From: Glaciozyma antarctica PI12
Taxonomy: Eukaryota; Basidiomycota; Microbotryomycetes; Kriegeriales; Camptobasidiaceae
Assembly: GCA_002917775.1 (NCBI GenBank)
Contig: KZ627159.1
Location: 514,010 to 578,009, forward strand
Direction of reading: 5' to 3'
Length of the DNA stretch: 64,000 nucleotides
Part shown: positions 53,728-64,000 of the stretch, in pieces
How positions within the stretch are numbered: the first letter of the stretch is position 1
How the letters are laid out: each line of letters opens with the position of its first letter
The notes under the pieces: model-generated
Told to the model about the DNA's origin: nothing
The model's database searches: none
What the model saw: the letters and a program-made list of their open reading frames with translations, nothing else
Made by a program: the position numbers and the translations under genes

Positions 53728-56457
53728 CTAAAAGATATCGGGGTCGACGAACGCATGCTTCTCCCTCTTCTCAACTGCGCGACAAAACAACCATCAGCAC
53801 CCTCCCACCTCCCCAAACGCAGCAACTCACAATACCCCCCAGCATACTTCCACCCCTCCCCCTCGCTCACAAAGAACCTCGGCGCGTCCTCCTTGCCCGC
53901 ATTCCTCTTCGCCCGCTGCTTCTCCTCGACCCGCTTCTTCTCCGCCTCGGCTTCGTCGGCATCGCCCCGCTCGAGCGCTAGTTGATCGGGTCGTAAACGC
54001 GTGTCGGTACGAGGGATCAAGCCGCGCTCGAGCGAGGTGGTCTCGTTGAGCTGCACTGCGAAACTCGAGAAACCGTAATACCGTTCTGCGTCTGCGAAAA
54101 GAGCATTAGCGGCGCTCTAGAGGTGGGGTTGAGAGAACGTACTGGGTGGAAATTCGTTGATCTGCCATAGACGCTGGTAGTTGTCTCTCCCCTCCTTCCG
54201 ATCCACGCACTCGTCCCACCGACCGACTAGCTCGACTTTCGTCGATCCATGCGCGTCGCAGATCCGGCCTTCGATCTTGTTGCGAGAACTGGTACCGCCC
54301 CAGGCGGAGCCTTCTTTGAACGCGATAACGGCCTTCTCGCGGGTGGATACGTTGGAGACGAACATGTCGCCGACGACTTCGAGGAATTTGGTACCGGCGA
54401 CGAGGTTGCGACTAAAAGCGGGAACTCGTTAGCTAACGTTAGGAAGAAGGAGGTAGGAAGACGCACACGAAAGACGAGGGCTTTCGAATGCTGAAAGTCT
54501 CCCCGGTATCGGTGAACGTGACGTTAAAGTCGCCATGGACAAAGACCTGCGAAAGCATTGCGTGAGTAGCGCTCCTCCAGCTTAGAGCGACAACGCACCT
54601 CCATACTTCGACCCCAGAACTTCTGAGACGGAGCGACGTGGCCGTTGATCTGCCACGCTGGCGCCTCGGCGTGGTAAGCCATGATCACAGGTTGGTGCGA
54701 GACCTTCTCCGAGACGAACTTGAAGCCTGGATAACGACAGCAGTCAGCACGGGCAAGCAACTCTGAAGGAGGACGCACCTTTGTCGGGCCGAATGCATTC
54801 GTATGTCTCGCCGAGGAGAGGGTTACTGCGATGCCAGATCAGCCTGCACTCGAAGCACTCGCAGATGGTTTGCGACTCACAAAGGCTTGCGCGTCGAGCG
54901 GTACTTGTTACCAGAGGAGCCTGAGATGGCGAAAGTGGCGACGAGGGTGAGTCGCTCGATTGAATCGGTCGTCGCCGCTGCGCGATGGAGCAAGTCGCTG
55001 TACTCGAACTCTTCTGCAATACGCTGAAGAGCTGAGACAGGTTCGTTGAAGGTGACCTGGAAGCGAGAGGTAGTCAGTCTGCTGTTCGACGATCCGAATT
55101 GAGCAGTCGCACGGGGAACGAGATTGTTGAAAGATCCTGCGAGATCAAAAATCAGCACGACAGCGTGATCAAAAGGAGCAGCGAACGCACCTTCCCCACG
55201 TTCTTCCGGAGCATCGACAGCATCGAGAACTCGTCGCCAGTCACGGGCGCAGGGAGCTGTGCGCGCCGTTGAACGACGACTCCCTGCGACGCGATCGTCG
55301 TAGCTTCGCTCGCGCGCTCCTCACTCCCCCCATGTCCAAACGACCCATCCTCCTCCAAGCTCGCAAAGCTGGCGTCCCCAGCCACCTCCTCCTCCACTTC
55401 GCTGTCCTCCTCGTCCTCTTCCGACACCTCGTCCTCCAGCACAAACTCTCCCGGAACGGCATCCTCGTAATAATCATCCGTCTCGCCCGAATCAATGGAG
55501 AAGGAGCTTCGGGTGGAAGAAGGTGGGCGGGGAGAGTAGGCGGAGCTGCGAGAGGCGTACGTCCGCATGCCGCCAGTAGGCGAGGAGGCGTTGATCGCGC
55601 CGAGCTGAGGGATGGTGTTGATCGTCTGGGTAAGGATGTCATGCTGGGCTTTTATCGCAGCCAGAGCTTGACCCAGTTGCTTGACAAGGGACTCGGCGGT
55701 CGGCTTGATGTCGAAGTAATCGTCTTGGCGGCCTTGCTGCTTCTTGAGGAATTTGAACTTGGGGGAGGGGCTGCTGTTGGAGTGCGGGGAGGGGGGTGTT
55801 GGGGTGCAGGTCGTGTAGCTTGAGGTCCGTGTAAATCGTCTCGAGCTCCTGGATAGGCTGCAAGCACACACACACCATCAGCTCCCCCGCACACGCCTCT
55901 CCGAGATCCTCGACGTACCGCCGTCATCCGTGCCACCGCCCCAAAGATCTTGACCAGATCCACCGTCGTCGCCATCTCGTTGGGCCCTCCCGCCACGATG
56001 GCCGTCGCGCGCTGCCCCTGTCCCTTGCGCGGCTGCTGCTCCTGAACTGTCCCCACGAACGTCCTCAGCGCCTCTGCCCATCGATCGAAGTCGCCTTCGC
56101 TGAGAGCCTTGAAGTGCATCACCGTCCTCCCCGAGTCGATATGGAAGGTCCGCTGCTTGCGAGAGGCGGAGACATAGGCGAGACTGACGAAGACCGAGTC
56201 GCGAATGGGGGAAGTGGGCTGGAACGAGTAGGAGAGGGCGCCCTGTCAAAAGCTAATGGTTAGCTCGTGCGCGTAAAGGGAGCGCCAGGTGGGTCCTACT
56301 GTAGTCGAGAGAGAGACGTAGCGGCGCGCCATCCCTTGCATCTTCTTCCTGTGGGTCGCGTGGGTACGGTCAGCTCCCCCTCTCTCCCAGCAGCTGCACA
56401 CCCAGCCTACCTCTTCTTCTTGAGCATGTACCCCTGCATGATTGGTTCTGGCGCCAT
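53728..56457 (-). CDS. Oxysterol-binding protein homologue with PH domain (Osh3-like)
   Basis: Lipid-exchange protein at membrane contact sites. N-terminal PH domain: MAPEPIMQGYMLKKKRKKMQ, RKQRTFHIDSGRTVMHFKAL, DFDRWAEALRTFVG. Then a linker with a helix (FDIKPTAESLVKQLGQALAA) and an acidic Ser-rich stretch (DDYYEDAVPGEFVLEDEVSE). The lipid-binding domain: AGSFNNLVPRATAQFG, RFQVTFNEPVSALQRIAEEF, RKPLNPLLGETYECIRPDKG, signature SEKVSHQPVIMAYHAEAP, SFVRNLVAGTKFLEVVGDM, LWQINEFPPNAERYYGFSSF. It ends GYFEKREKHAFVDPDIF, a typical Osh ending, after a last intron of 52-60 nt. The signature deviates from EQVSHHPP (see findings). An open stretch upstream (FVQRLQRYERK) joined by a GTAAGC...CCAG intron suggests extra 5' exons, possibly a GOLD domain, but I found no ATG. 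Confidence 0.85.
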
Positions 56458-57093
56458 CTTGCGTTCGTACCTGGACGGAGAGAGCGGGGTAAGTGGACGT
56501 GACGCGTGACGAGCGCAAGTGCGGCGGTTGGTGTGCCAGGCGCCTGATCCGCCGGCGCAGGAGCCTTCCAGCGGTAGGTGGGTCGAGATAGCTTACCTTT
56601 GCAACCTCTGAACGAACGAACAAGGTGAAGGAGCAGGTGTTGGAAACGCGGCGACCTGAGCCGCACGCAACTCCGGCCGCTCAGGCTCTCAGCTAGCTCT
56701 CAGCCACGCTCAGGATCAAGGGGGAGACTTTTTTCCTCTTCCCTCTCAGCGCCACAAAGACGATGAGAGAACCTCTCTGGCAATACACCACGTTCCCTAC
56801 ACGATTTAATTGCGAGCAGCGTTGAGTAGAAAAAAGTGAGGCGGGCAAATCGACTCCGGGCGGTCCGACTCTCTTCTTCTCCTTCGCCCTCCGCTGCTGT
56901 CCTCGAGACCGCCCGAATGGATCTACGCGGAGAATCCGATCCCTGCTCTACTCCCGTGGCGACCTAACGGACTAGCAGTCCTTCGCCGCTTTAGTGGAGC
57001 CGTCTCCGTCGCACCTCGTGTCGTTGAGCCGTCTCCCCACTCGACCGGATCTGCACTCGTCTCAAGACCCTCCCTGCACTCCACACGTACGCA
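56458..57093. other. divergent region, OSBP / mitochondrial carrier
   Basis: About 640 bp. May include upstream exons of the oxysterol-binding protein (see that entry). A CTAAC...GACTAGCAG string near 56,962-56,978 looks like an intron end in the carrier's 5' leader. Confidence 0.45.
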
Positions 57094-58308
57094 ATGGCGT
57101 CAAACACTGCTCCCTACCCCTTCTACCTAGGGTGAGTCCTTCTCACCGTCTCCTAAACGCAGCTAACCCCGCTTCGCACTGAGAGGCCTCTCCGCCGTCC
57201 TCGCCTCGTGCTGCACCCACCCTATCGACCAAACCAAATACCGCCTCCAAGTACTCCAAACCCGCTCAGGCATGTTCTCGACCCTCCTTCACTCGGCTCG
57301 AACGAGCGGCATCACGAGCCTCTGGCACGGCGTCTCGGCCAGCGTGATTCGCCAGGCATCGTATTCGACGGCGCGGTTCCAGCTGTACGATATTATCAGG
57401 AACGAGGCGATGGCTGGGAGGAGTGGGACGGCGCCGGTTTGGCTTCTTGCTGGCTGCGCAGGAGTGGCGGGTGGGCTTGCGGGGTGCGTTCTGGTTTCTG
57501 TTTCGCACCGCCGCCGGAGCACTGACTAGGTTCCTGCTTTCAGGTTGATCGGAAATCCTTGCGAAGTGAGTAGAAGTGCGCCGAGCACCGTCGCTCGCGG
57601 TCCTGACGATCTTACGACGCAGATCGTCCTCGTGCGAATGTGTACGGACGCCACGAAACCCGTCGCCCTGCAGTACGGCTACTCGAACGGTATTCAAGGT
57701 CTATTCCTCGTCGCCCGAGACGAGGGCAGTGCAGCATTATATCGCGGCGTAGGGCCGAACGTAATTCGCTCCGTCCTCATGAGTACGTTCTCGCTCGCTC
57801 GCTCGCTCCTCATCTAACTCCCTCCTCAGATGTCTCACAACTAGCCGCCTACGACTCGATCAAAGGCTCTCTCCTCGCCACCCCACTCTTTACCGACAAC
57901 GTTCCTCTCCACCTCACCGCCGGCCTCCTCGCGGGGACGATCGCGACCACTCTCTGTGCGCCCGTCGACGTCCTCAAGAGTCGCGTACAGAGTGCCAATG
58001 GAGCGGGAGAGGGACTTCTCAGTATTATCAAGACGGGGTTGCGGAGCGAGGGACCGGGGTTCTTCATGCGAGGGTGGCTACCGGCGTGGTTGAGGTTGAC
58101 GTGAGTTCTTGTACTTCTCGCGGACGGAAACCCGCTCATTAGTCTTTGTCGCTCAGGCCGAATACGGTTCTCATGTTCGTTTTCTTGGAACAGCTCAAGC
58201 TGGGAGTCGAGTGCGTGGCCTGCCACTTTCGGCGCTGCTTCAGCTGACGCCCTTCGCAGTGCATTCCGAGATCGGAAAGTTGACCGCTTCGTTGGGATTG
58301 CTGAGTAG
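57094..58308 (+). CDS. DIC1: Mitochondrial carrier, dicarboxylate-transporter type
   Basis: Inner-membrane solute carrier (SLC25 family). It starts MASNTAPYPFYLG. Three carrier repeats with PxDxxK/R signatures: THPIDQTKYRLQVLQ, GNPCEIVLVRMCTD and CAPVDVLKSRVQSANG. Between them are GMFSTLLHSARTSGITSLWH, GVSASVIRQASYSTARFQLY, LFLVARDEGSAALYRGVGPN and FFMRGWLPAWLRLTPNTVL. It ends VDAFRDRKVDRFVGIAE. The combination YSTARFQLYD and IxxVRMCTDATKP is characteristic of the yeast Dic1 group (malate/succinate for phosphate), so that assignment is favoured over other carriers. The second signature has Cys-Glu in place of Asp (PCEIVLVR), as in Dic1 relatives. About six introns. Confidence 0.82.
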
Positions 58309-58486
58309 GGAGGTAGAGGGGACAATCACATGTCGTATTGGCGGGCCGTACCCTGTCTCCCGGACGTCCCCTGCTCCCGCCGCTTTTCCAATCCTCCCGC
58401 TCCTCACGTTCGGCTTCCTCTCTCTCTCGATCAAACAGTTTTCGCGCTCGATAATATCCTCCGTTGCATCAAAATAAATTACCCAC

Positions 58487-60659
58487 TCAATCGTCCGCCT
58501 CCATCCTCCCCACCACCTCCGCAACCTCGAACGCCGCCTCCGTCTTCACTACCGTCACCTCCTCCGCCGTCTCCACCTCCGTCAGCTCCACCAGCGTCAA
58601 CACTCCCTTCACGCGATCTACGTCAAACACGCAGAGGTTCGTGATGATTCGCGAGACGCAGTTGGCTCCCGTGAGAGGGAGGGAGCACTGTTGTCGGATC
58701 TTCGATTGGCCATTCTTGTCGACGTGGTCGGTGGCGACGATTACCTGTGGAGGGGGGTCAGTTGGCGTCTAATAGGAGGAGTTGAGTCGTACCATCGTCG
58801 AGTTGGGATTCGAGCAGAGGTCCATGGCGCCTGCGAGAGAAGAAAGTCCGGTCAGCGAGGCGTCGAAAAAAGCGAAAGGGAACACGTACCTCCCATGCCC
58901 TTGACGAGCTTGCCCGGGATAGAGTAGCTCGCCTGTTAGCCAAACAGAGTCAGCAGTCGCGTCGCAAGGAACCCCCGCAAGGAGGACGTACCAGATCTCC
59001 AGCAGCGCTAACTTGCATCGCACCGAGAATCGAGACGTCGACGTGCCCGCCGCGAATCATGCCAAAGCTCTCGATGCTGTCAAAAACGGAGGCGCCAGGA
59101 ACGAGCGTGACGGTCTCCTTTCCGGCGTTGATAAGATCGCTGTGGTCGAGAATGAGTTCGGGAAGCGAGCGAGGTGCGAAGAACTCACGCGTCGACCGCG
59201 TCTTCGGTAGGGTAGGGACCCATTCCTAGAATTCCGTTCTCGCTTTGGAGCCAGACTCTCACTTCTGGCTTGAGGTAGCTGACCGAGAGCGTCGGTATTC
59301 CTGAGCAGTTTGAAGAGTCAGCGAGATCTTGCGACACTGAGGCTGGACTCACCGACGCCGAGGTTCACGTAGAACCCATCTTTGAGCTCCTTCGTAGCTC
59401 GCTTTGCAATTTTCTCGCGGCGGAGATGAGCGTCGAGCTTGTCGGCAGAGAGCGAGGGCGGGAGAGAGGCTAAGGGTGAAGGAGGAAGGAGTCGAGGAAG
59501 GAGTGATGGTGAGGAGCTCGATCTTCTTTGCGACGGTGGCGGGGACGATGCGGTCGACGTAGATTCCGGGGAGGTTGACATCCATAGGGTGGATCTCTCC
59601 GATCTCGACAATGTTCTCAGCCTGCGTAAAGGCTCGCCGTCAGCAACGGTGGCGCCAGATCTCGCGAAGAGCTCACCTCGACGATGGTAAGCTTCGCAGC
59701 GCGAGCCATCAACCCTCCAAACGACCTTGTCGCATAGCGGAAGACGCAGTTCCCCGCCTTGTCGACCTTCCAAGCTCGCACAATCGCCACGTCGCCCTTG
59801 ATCGCAGGCTCGAGGAGGTAGCGCTTCCCGTCGTCAAAGACTTTGACCTCCTTCGGAATTCCCCTGATCTCGACCTGGAGAGGACTTTTGTCGCCTATCG
59901 CTCGCTTGGCGAACTTCTGCGGAATCTGACCCGTTTCGACAAACGTGCCGGCTCCGGTCGCAGTGTAGAATCCTGCGAAATCGCGTGAGCTCTTACACCA
60001 TTTGCGAGAAAGCTTCGACGCACCAGGAACTCCTTTACCACCGCAGGCGACGCGTTCGGCAAGGGTACCTTGAGGTGAGAGCTCGAGTGCGATCTCTCCT
60101 GAGAGATATGCGGCTTCGAGGGTCTTGTTCGAGCCGACAAAGGAGAGGATCATCTTGGAGATCTGGCCAGTGTGAATAAGAGGTGCTGCAAAGAATCAGC
60201 TCGAGCAGGCTTGGTCGCGAAGGAGGAGAGCCCACCCAGTCCTCCATCGCCAGCGTTGCCCGCATTGTTCGAGACAGCCGTGAGGTTGTTCAGCTCAGGA
60301 CGTCTTGCAATCGCCGCAATAATCGTTTCTGCTCGTCGCACGCTTCTTCAGCACCACCTCATCGACGTCGATTCTCGCGAGGACGGACCTGCGGTTCCAC
60401 AGAGACCGAATCCCGCTGAGAGCACCGTGCTGCCGCTCTTGAGGTCAGCAACCGCTTCGTCCGCGCTCGCCCATAGCTTGCTTCCTCCCCGGCTCTTCGC
60501 GACGGGTGGCGTGGATCCTTGCGCACGTAGCCAGTGGCTGGAGCTGTTGAACGATCGAGAGAGGGACGGCGATGGGGAGAGGACGAGGCACAGGCGAGAC
60601 GAGCCGAGAGTGCGAGTGGAGCGCAGGGCGTGGCACGCCAGTCGAATTGAGCTGTGCAT
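58487..60659 (-). CDS. Succinyl-CoA:3-ketoacid-CoA transferase, mitochondrial
   Basis: Transfers CoA from succinyl-CoA to acetoacetate (ketone-body use) in mitochondria. The presequence is Arg/Ser-rich ([20 protein letters not shown]). The alpha-type half follows: [135 protein letters not shown]. The beta-type half: [20 protein letters not shown], the active-site [12 protein letters not shown] (catalytic Glu), [60 protein letters not shown]. It ends [10 protein letters not shown]. About ten introns. It is tail-to-tail with the carrier gene. Confidence 0.93.
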
Positions 60660-60959
60660 TCAAGCAAGAAGCAGCAGAGAAGACCAGCAGAGGAGGGAAG
60701 CGACCAAGTCCTCTAGTGGGGGCACGCGGATTTGCGAACGGATCTCCGCGAGCCTATCGAGAAGGCCCTTCTCCCCCCTCGCGCTCTCCTTCTAGCTTTC
60801 TCCCACCACGAGACAGCTGGAGGACGGACTTGCTGCTCGAAAGACCTACGGCGTAACTCGAGACCTGTAGGCGCGAGCTTGTGTCGCCCGCAATCCGCCC
60901 GCCACCACCCCTCCTCCCTCCCCCGATTCCCCCGGATCTTTCCCTTCTTTCCCCACAGC
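60660..60959. other. divergent promoter region, SCOT / MFS transporter
   Basis: 300 bp shared upstream DNA with C-rich stretches directly before the transporter ATG (CCCCACAGCATG). No TATA box clear. Confidence 0.45.
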
Positions 60960-62960
60960 ATGCCATCCTCGTCTTCGCTCCAAGGCGACCAGCTCAAGCA
61001 GAAAATTTCCCATATCGAGTACAAGGACGACATCGAGGTCGAGGTGCACTCGGGCGAGACTAGGACCGACTTGGAAGGATCTTCTCTCACCGACGTCGAG
61101 GAAGCAGCCTTGCGCAAACGGATCATCTGGAAGGTGCGCTACCTCTCTACACTTGCTTTGCCACTCGCTGACGAGAAGATTCATTCCAGCTCGACACTCG
61201 CATCCTTCCCGTCCTCGCATTCCTCTTTTTGTTCTCCTTCCTCGACCGCACCAACATGTGCGTGCCATCTAGTCCTTCGCTGTTCTTTCCCTCTCTGACG
61301 GGAACTTTCTTGCAGTGGCAACGCGAGGATTCTGGGACTCCAGGCGGACCTCGACCTCTCGACGAGCGAGTACGAAAACTGCCTTGCCGTCTACTTTGCC
61401 TTCTACATCGCCGCCGAGGTTCCCAGCAACCTCGTCATCAAGGTCGTATCGCCCAAGATTTGGCTACCGCTCCTCACGATTCTCTGGGGAGTCGTGGCTG
61501 CCATGATGGGAGTCGTCCAGAATTGTGAGTCTCGGCACCTCTCGTTCTTGCTGCGTTCTGATGCCCCTGCTAGACCAAGGCCTCCTCGCTGTTCGTGCTG
61601 TGCTGGGAATATTCGAAGGAGGACTGCTACCCGGTATGGTGAGTTCTACCTCTCCTTTTACAACCAGCTGCGAAGCTGATCCCCAATTTCTTTCACAAAG
61701 GTTCTTTACCTCTCGATGCTGTACAAGCGCGACGAGATGGCTCTCCGAATGGGACTCGTTTACTCCTCGGCATCTCTTTCAGGAGCCTTTGGAGGCTTGC
61801 TTGCGACGGGACTTAACCGCATGGACGGGGTTGGAGGCTACGCTGGGTGGCGGTTCGTCTTTCCCTTCTTTCTCAATGTGGTGGGAAGCTGACGTCAGCC
61901 GTTCACAGCTGGCTATTTATCATGGAAGGCCTGATGGTACGCAACCTCGCTCTCAAATCTTGAACCTCGCTGACTCTTGCTCCCAGACCATCGTCGTCGG
62001 CATCGGAGCCTACTTCTTCCTCTGCACCTCCGTCGAGACCGCTTCATTCCTCACTCCCCAAGAACGATTCTATGCATTCGCACGTTTGCACGCCGACAAG
62101 CCGCAGAGCGCCGCTGGCGTCAACGACGCCGACAAGTTCAGCTGGTACCAAGTCCGTCGTGCGGTGTTCAACGTTCAAACCTGGCTCTCGGCGTCGGCGT
62201 ACTTTGCAATCCTTTCGGCGCTTTACTCTTTCGGACTCTTTGTCCCTACCATGTGCGTTCCTTGACATTCCTTCGCAAGATCCCGCACTGACACCTCGCT
62301 GGCCGAGCAGCATTCGAGGACTCGGATACACCGCCATCGAGGCGCAGCTCTACTCAGTTCCTCCGTACGCCGTCGCAGCAGCTTTGACCATCGTCGTCGC
62401 CATCTTCTCCGACAGGCAAAAGTCGCGTGGGCCTTGGATGCTGCTGTGCCTGCCTTTCTCTATCGCGGGGTACGCCATGATCCGGACCTCCAGCTCGAAC
62501 AACGTCAAATACGGTGCGTTCTCTTATCCCCTCGCCAAGACTTCGCTAACGAGCTTCTCCGCAGGCGCACTCTTCCTCATGGCTTCGGGACTCTACACCT
62601 CCGTCCCTCCCGTCCTCGTCTGGCTCAGCAACAACTCAGCCCCACACTACAAGCGCGCCACCGCCGCTGGTCTCCAGCTCGCCATTGCCAACTGCGGCGG
62701 CTTCGTCGCCACTTTCGTGCGGCCCTCCTCCCGCCCTCGCTTCCTCGCTGACCGATTCGTAGATCTACCCCTCAGAGCAAGGACCCGCGTATGTCGAAGG
62801 TCACACGGTTGTGCTCGGCTTGCTTTGTGCGGCGTGGGTTCTTATTGGGGCGAACGTCGCGTTCTGTCATTGGAGGAACACGCAGAAGGATGCGGGCAAG
62901 TTTGACGAGTTCATTGGAAGCGGAGATGATCGGGACCCAGCGTTCAAATACATTCTCTGA
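60960..62960 (+). CDS. MFS transporter, Dal5/Tna1-like anion:cation symporter family
   Basis: Plasma-membrane permease of the allantoate/nicotinate/vitamin group; the substrate cannot be inferred. It starts MPSSSSLQGDQLKQKISHIE, an acidic cytosolic N-terminus. Helix 1 reads LPVLAFLFLFSFLDRTNIGN, with the family-typical LDRTNIGNA. Then LDLSTSEYENCLAVYFAFYI, AAEVPSNLVIKVVSPKIWLP, ILWGVVAAMMGVVQN, RAVLGIFEGGLLPGM, LYLSMLYKRDEMALRMGLVY, SASLSGAFGGLLATGLNRMD, GWRWLFIMEGLMTIVVGIGA, FGLFVPTIIRGLGYTAIEAQ, LYSVPPYAVAAALTIVVAIF, SDRQKSRGPWMLLCLPFSIA, TAAGLQLAIANCGGFVATFI. It ends DRDPAFKYIL. Twelve helices are expected. About nine introns. Confidence 0.9.
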
Positions 62961-63286
62961 GTGTGTAGGCGCTGTTATTGTTATAGTATGGCGGGATTGG
63001 TTTCTTCGAACGCGAGAACAGAGAGGACGCGAGAATGTGCACCGGAGTCCGAAAGTTCGCAAGCCTCGTTCTCTCGTTCTCTTCGCACCGAACGACTTCT
63101 CACCAACCCTGGCTGTCTATAAAAGCCACCTAAGACCTTTCCCCTGCTCCCTACGCTCCCCTGCGCGGCTACAAAGTCGCGTTGCGCGATCGCGCCATCG
63201 CACAACATTCACGGCGCTCCTCCCTTCCCTCTTCCTCTCCTTCAGCCCACTGCTCCATCACACGCGTCCTCCTCCAACTACTCCTG
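62961..63286. other. intergenic region, MFS transporter to thioredoxin-like gene
   Basis: About 330 bp holding the transporter 3' flank and a TATA-containing promoter (listed separately). Confidence 0.5.
63118..63124 (+). promoter_or_regulatory. TATA box (TATAAAA)
   Basis: TATAAAA about 163 bp upstream of the ATG of the thioredoxin-like gene, followed by a C/T-rich leader. Confidence 0.6.
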
Positions 63287-63826
63287 ATGGTATTCCTCCA
63301 ACCCCCTCCTCAATCCCCCTCTTCCCTCCTCGCCTCCCTCCCGCCCACAACGCACTACCTCATCTTCTTCTCCACCCCCTCCGAGCGTGGTCGGCCGTAC
63401 GTTCCTTCTCTCCCTCCCTCCCTACTCACCTGCTCACGTAGAACGACAGATGGTGCAGAGATTGCCGTGCCGCCGAAGCCCCTATTGCGAATAGTATTGG
63501 CGAGGGGGAGAGCACGATCGTTTGGGTTGGTGATCGGGAGACGTGAGTTCCTTCGTTCTCTTGAGAGATAAGGGAGCTGATGAGTAGCAGGTGGAATGAC
63601 CCTTCGAGTCCGTGGAAGGGAGCGCCGTTTGGGGTCGAGAGGATTCCGACGATTTTGAAGCTTCCTCCGGTGGGGGAGGGGAATGCGGTGGAGAGTAGGG
63701 TGGGTTTTGAGCGAGCGAGAAGAGGGGAGAGGCTGACGAGTTGGAGCGCAGGTTAAGAGCGCGCGGAGGATCGTGGAGGCGGAGATTTTGGAGGGGTCGA
63801 AGTTGAGGGCGTTCGTCGACGCGTAG
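63287..63826 (+). CDS. TRP14/TXNDC17-like thioredoxin-fold protein
   Basis: Cytosolic thioredoxin-related protein (DUF953 family). It starts MVFLQPPPQSPSSLLASLPP. The fold reads THYLIFFSTPSERGRPWCRD, with the family's WCxDC active site (WCRDC, both Cys present) made by splicing GGTCGGCC to ATGGTGCAGAG (GTACGT...GACAG intron). It continues CRAAEAPIANSIGEGESTIV, WVGDRETWNDPSSPWKGAPF, GVERIPTILKLPPVGEG (cis-Pro of the thioredoxin fold) and ends EGSKLRAFVDA. Three introns. The length (about 125 residues) suits TRP14, which reduces small disulphides and cystine in other eukaryotes. Confidence 0.88.
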
Positions 63827-64000
63827 GAGATGGGAAGGGGGCTGAAGAGCTGGTAGATTTAGCGCAAGAGCTAAGCTGCGAGGAAGCTCAGCTAGAGATG
63901 AGCTTGAGTCGGTTGTGTAGAGCAGATATACGCACGAGCGAAGGAGAGGTTGCTGCTCGAGGGCTAGCCTGCTGCAATCACCGCTCGCAAACGAACGCCA

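Overview
This is about 64 kb of nuclear DNA from a GC-rich basidiomycete yeast, most likely Pucciniomycotina, class Microbotryomycetes (Rhodotorula / Sporobolomyces / Rhodosporidiobolus kin). The evidence is the very close match of the first gene to the Rhodotorula D-amino-acid oxidase, the gene density, and stereotyped short introns (about 50-60 nt, GTGCGT/GTACGT donor, CTGAC/CTAAC branch site, CAG acceptor) in almost every gene. No bacterial-type feature, CRISPR array or recognisable transposon was seen.

Layout. 1-13.4 kb: 3' end of D-amino-acid oxidase, a Ser/Pro-rich protein, RAD7, a large acidic-repeat/TPR protein on the minus strand, and a seven-repeat Myb protein. 13.8-14.8 kb and 38.3-39.3 kb: two blocks of near-identical sequence in inverted orientation, each interrupted by an assembly gap. 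They carry the promoter and first four codons of two otherwise divergent paralogues that point at each other. Between them lie SLX4, KTI12, an OPT oligopeptide transporter, a mitochondrial enoyl-CoA hydratase, a WW-domain protein, RPS26 and RPB1.

From 39.5 kb to the end: a uridine-phosphorylase-type enzyme, RPL3, NAD-dependent glycerol-3-phosphate dehydrogenase, an unknown protein, a BCL7-like protein, SLD2/DRC1, a DUF2456-type membrane protein, an oxysterol-binding protein, a mitochondrial dicarboxylate-type carrier, succinyl-CoA:3-ketoacid CoA-transferase, an MFS transporter and a TRP14/TXNDC17-like thioredoxin.

The genes are mostly housekeeping and form no single pathway. Themes are transcription and translation (RPB1, RPS26, RPL3, KTI12), genome maintenance (RAD7, SLX4, SLD2) and mitochondrial/peroxisomal carbon metabolism (DAO, enoyl-CoA hydratase, SCOT, carrier, GPD). 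The most unusual observations are the inverted promoter repeats, a Phe-1/Ser-4 variant RPB1 C-terminal domain, a large protein with an internal domain duplication and five copies of an SDDxMPxLV motif, and an oxysterol-binding protein with an altered signature. Several host genes, including essential RPB1, show single reading-frame breaks that canonical introns do not explain. I suspect consensus errors in the assembly.
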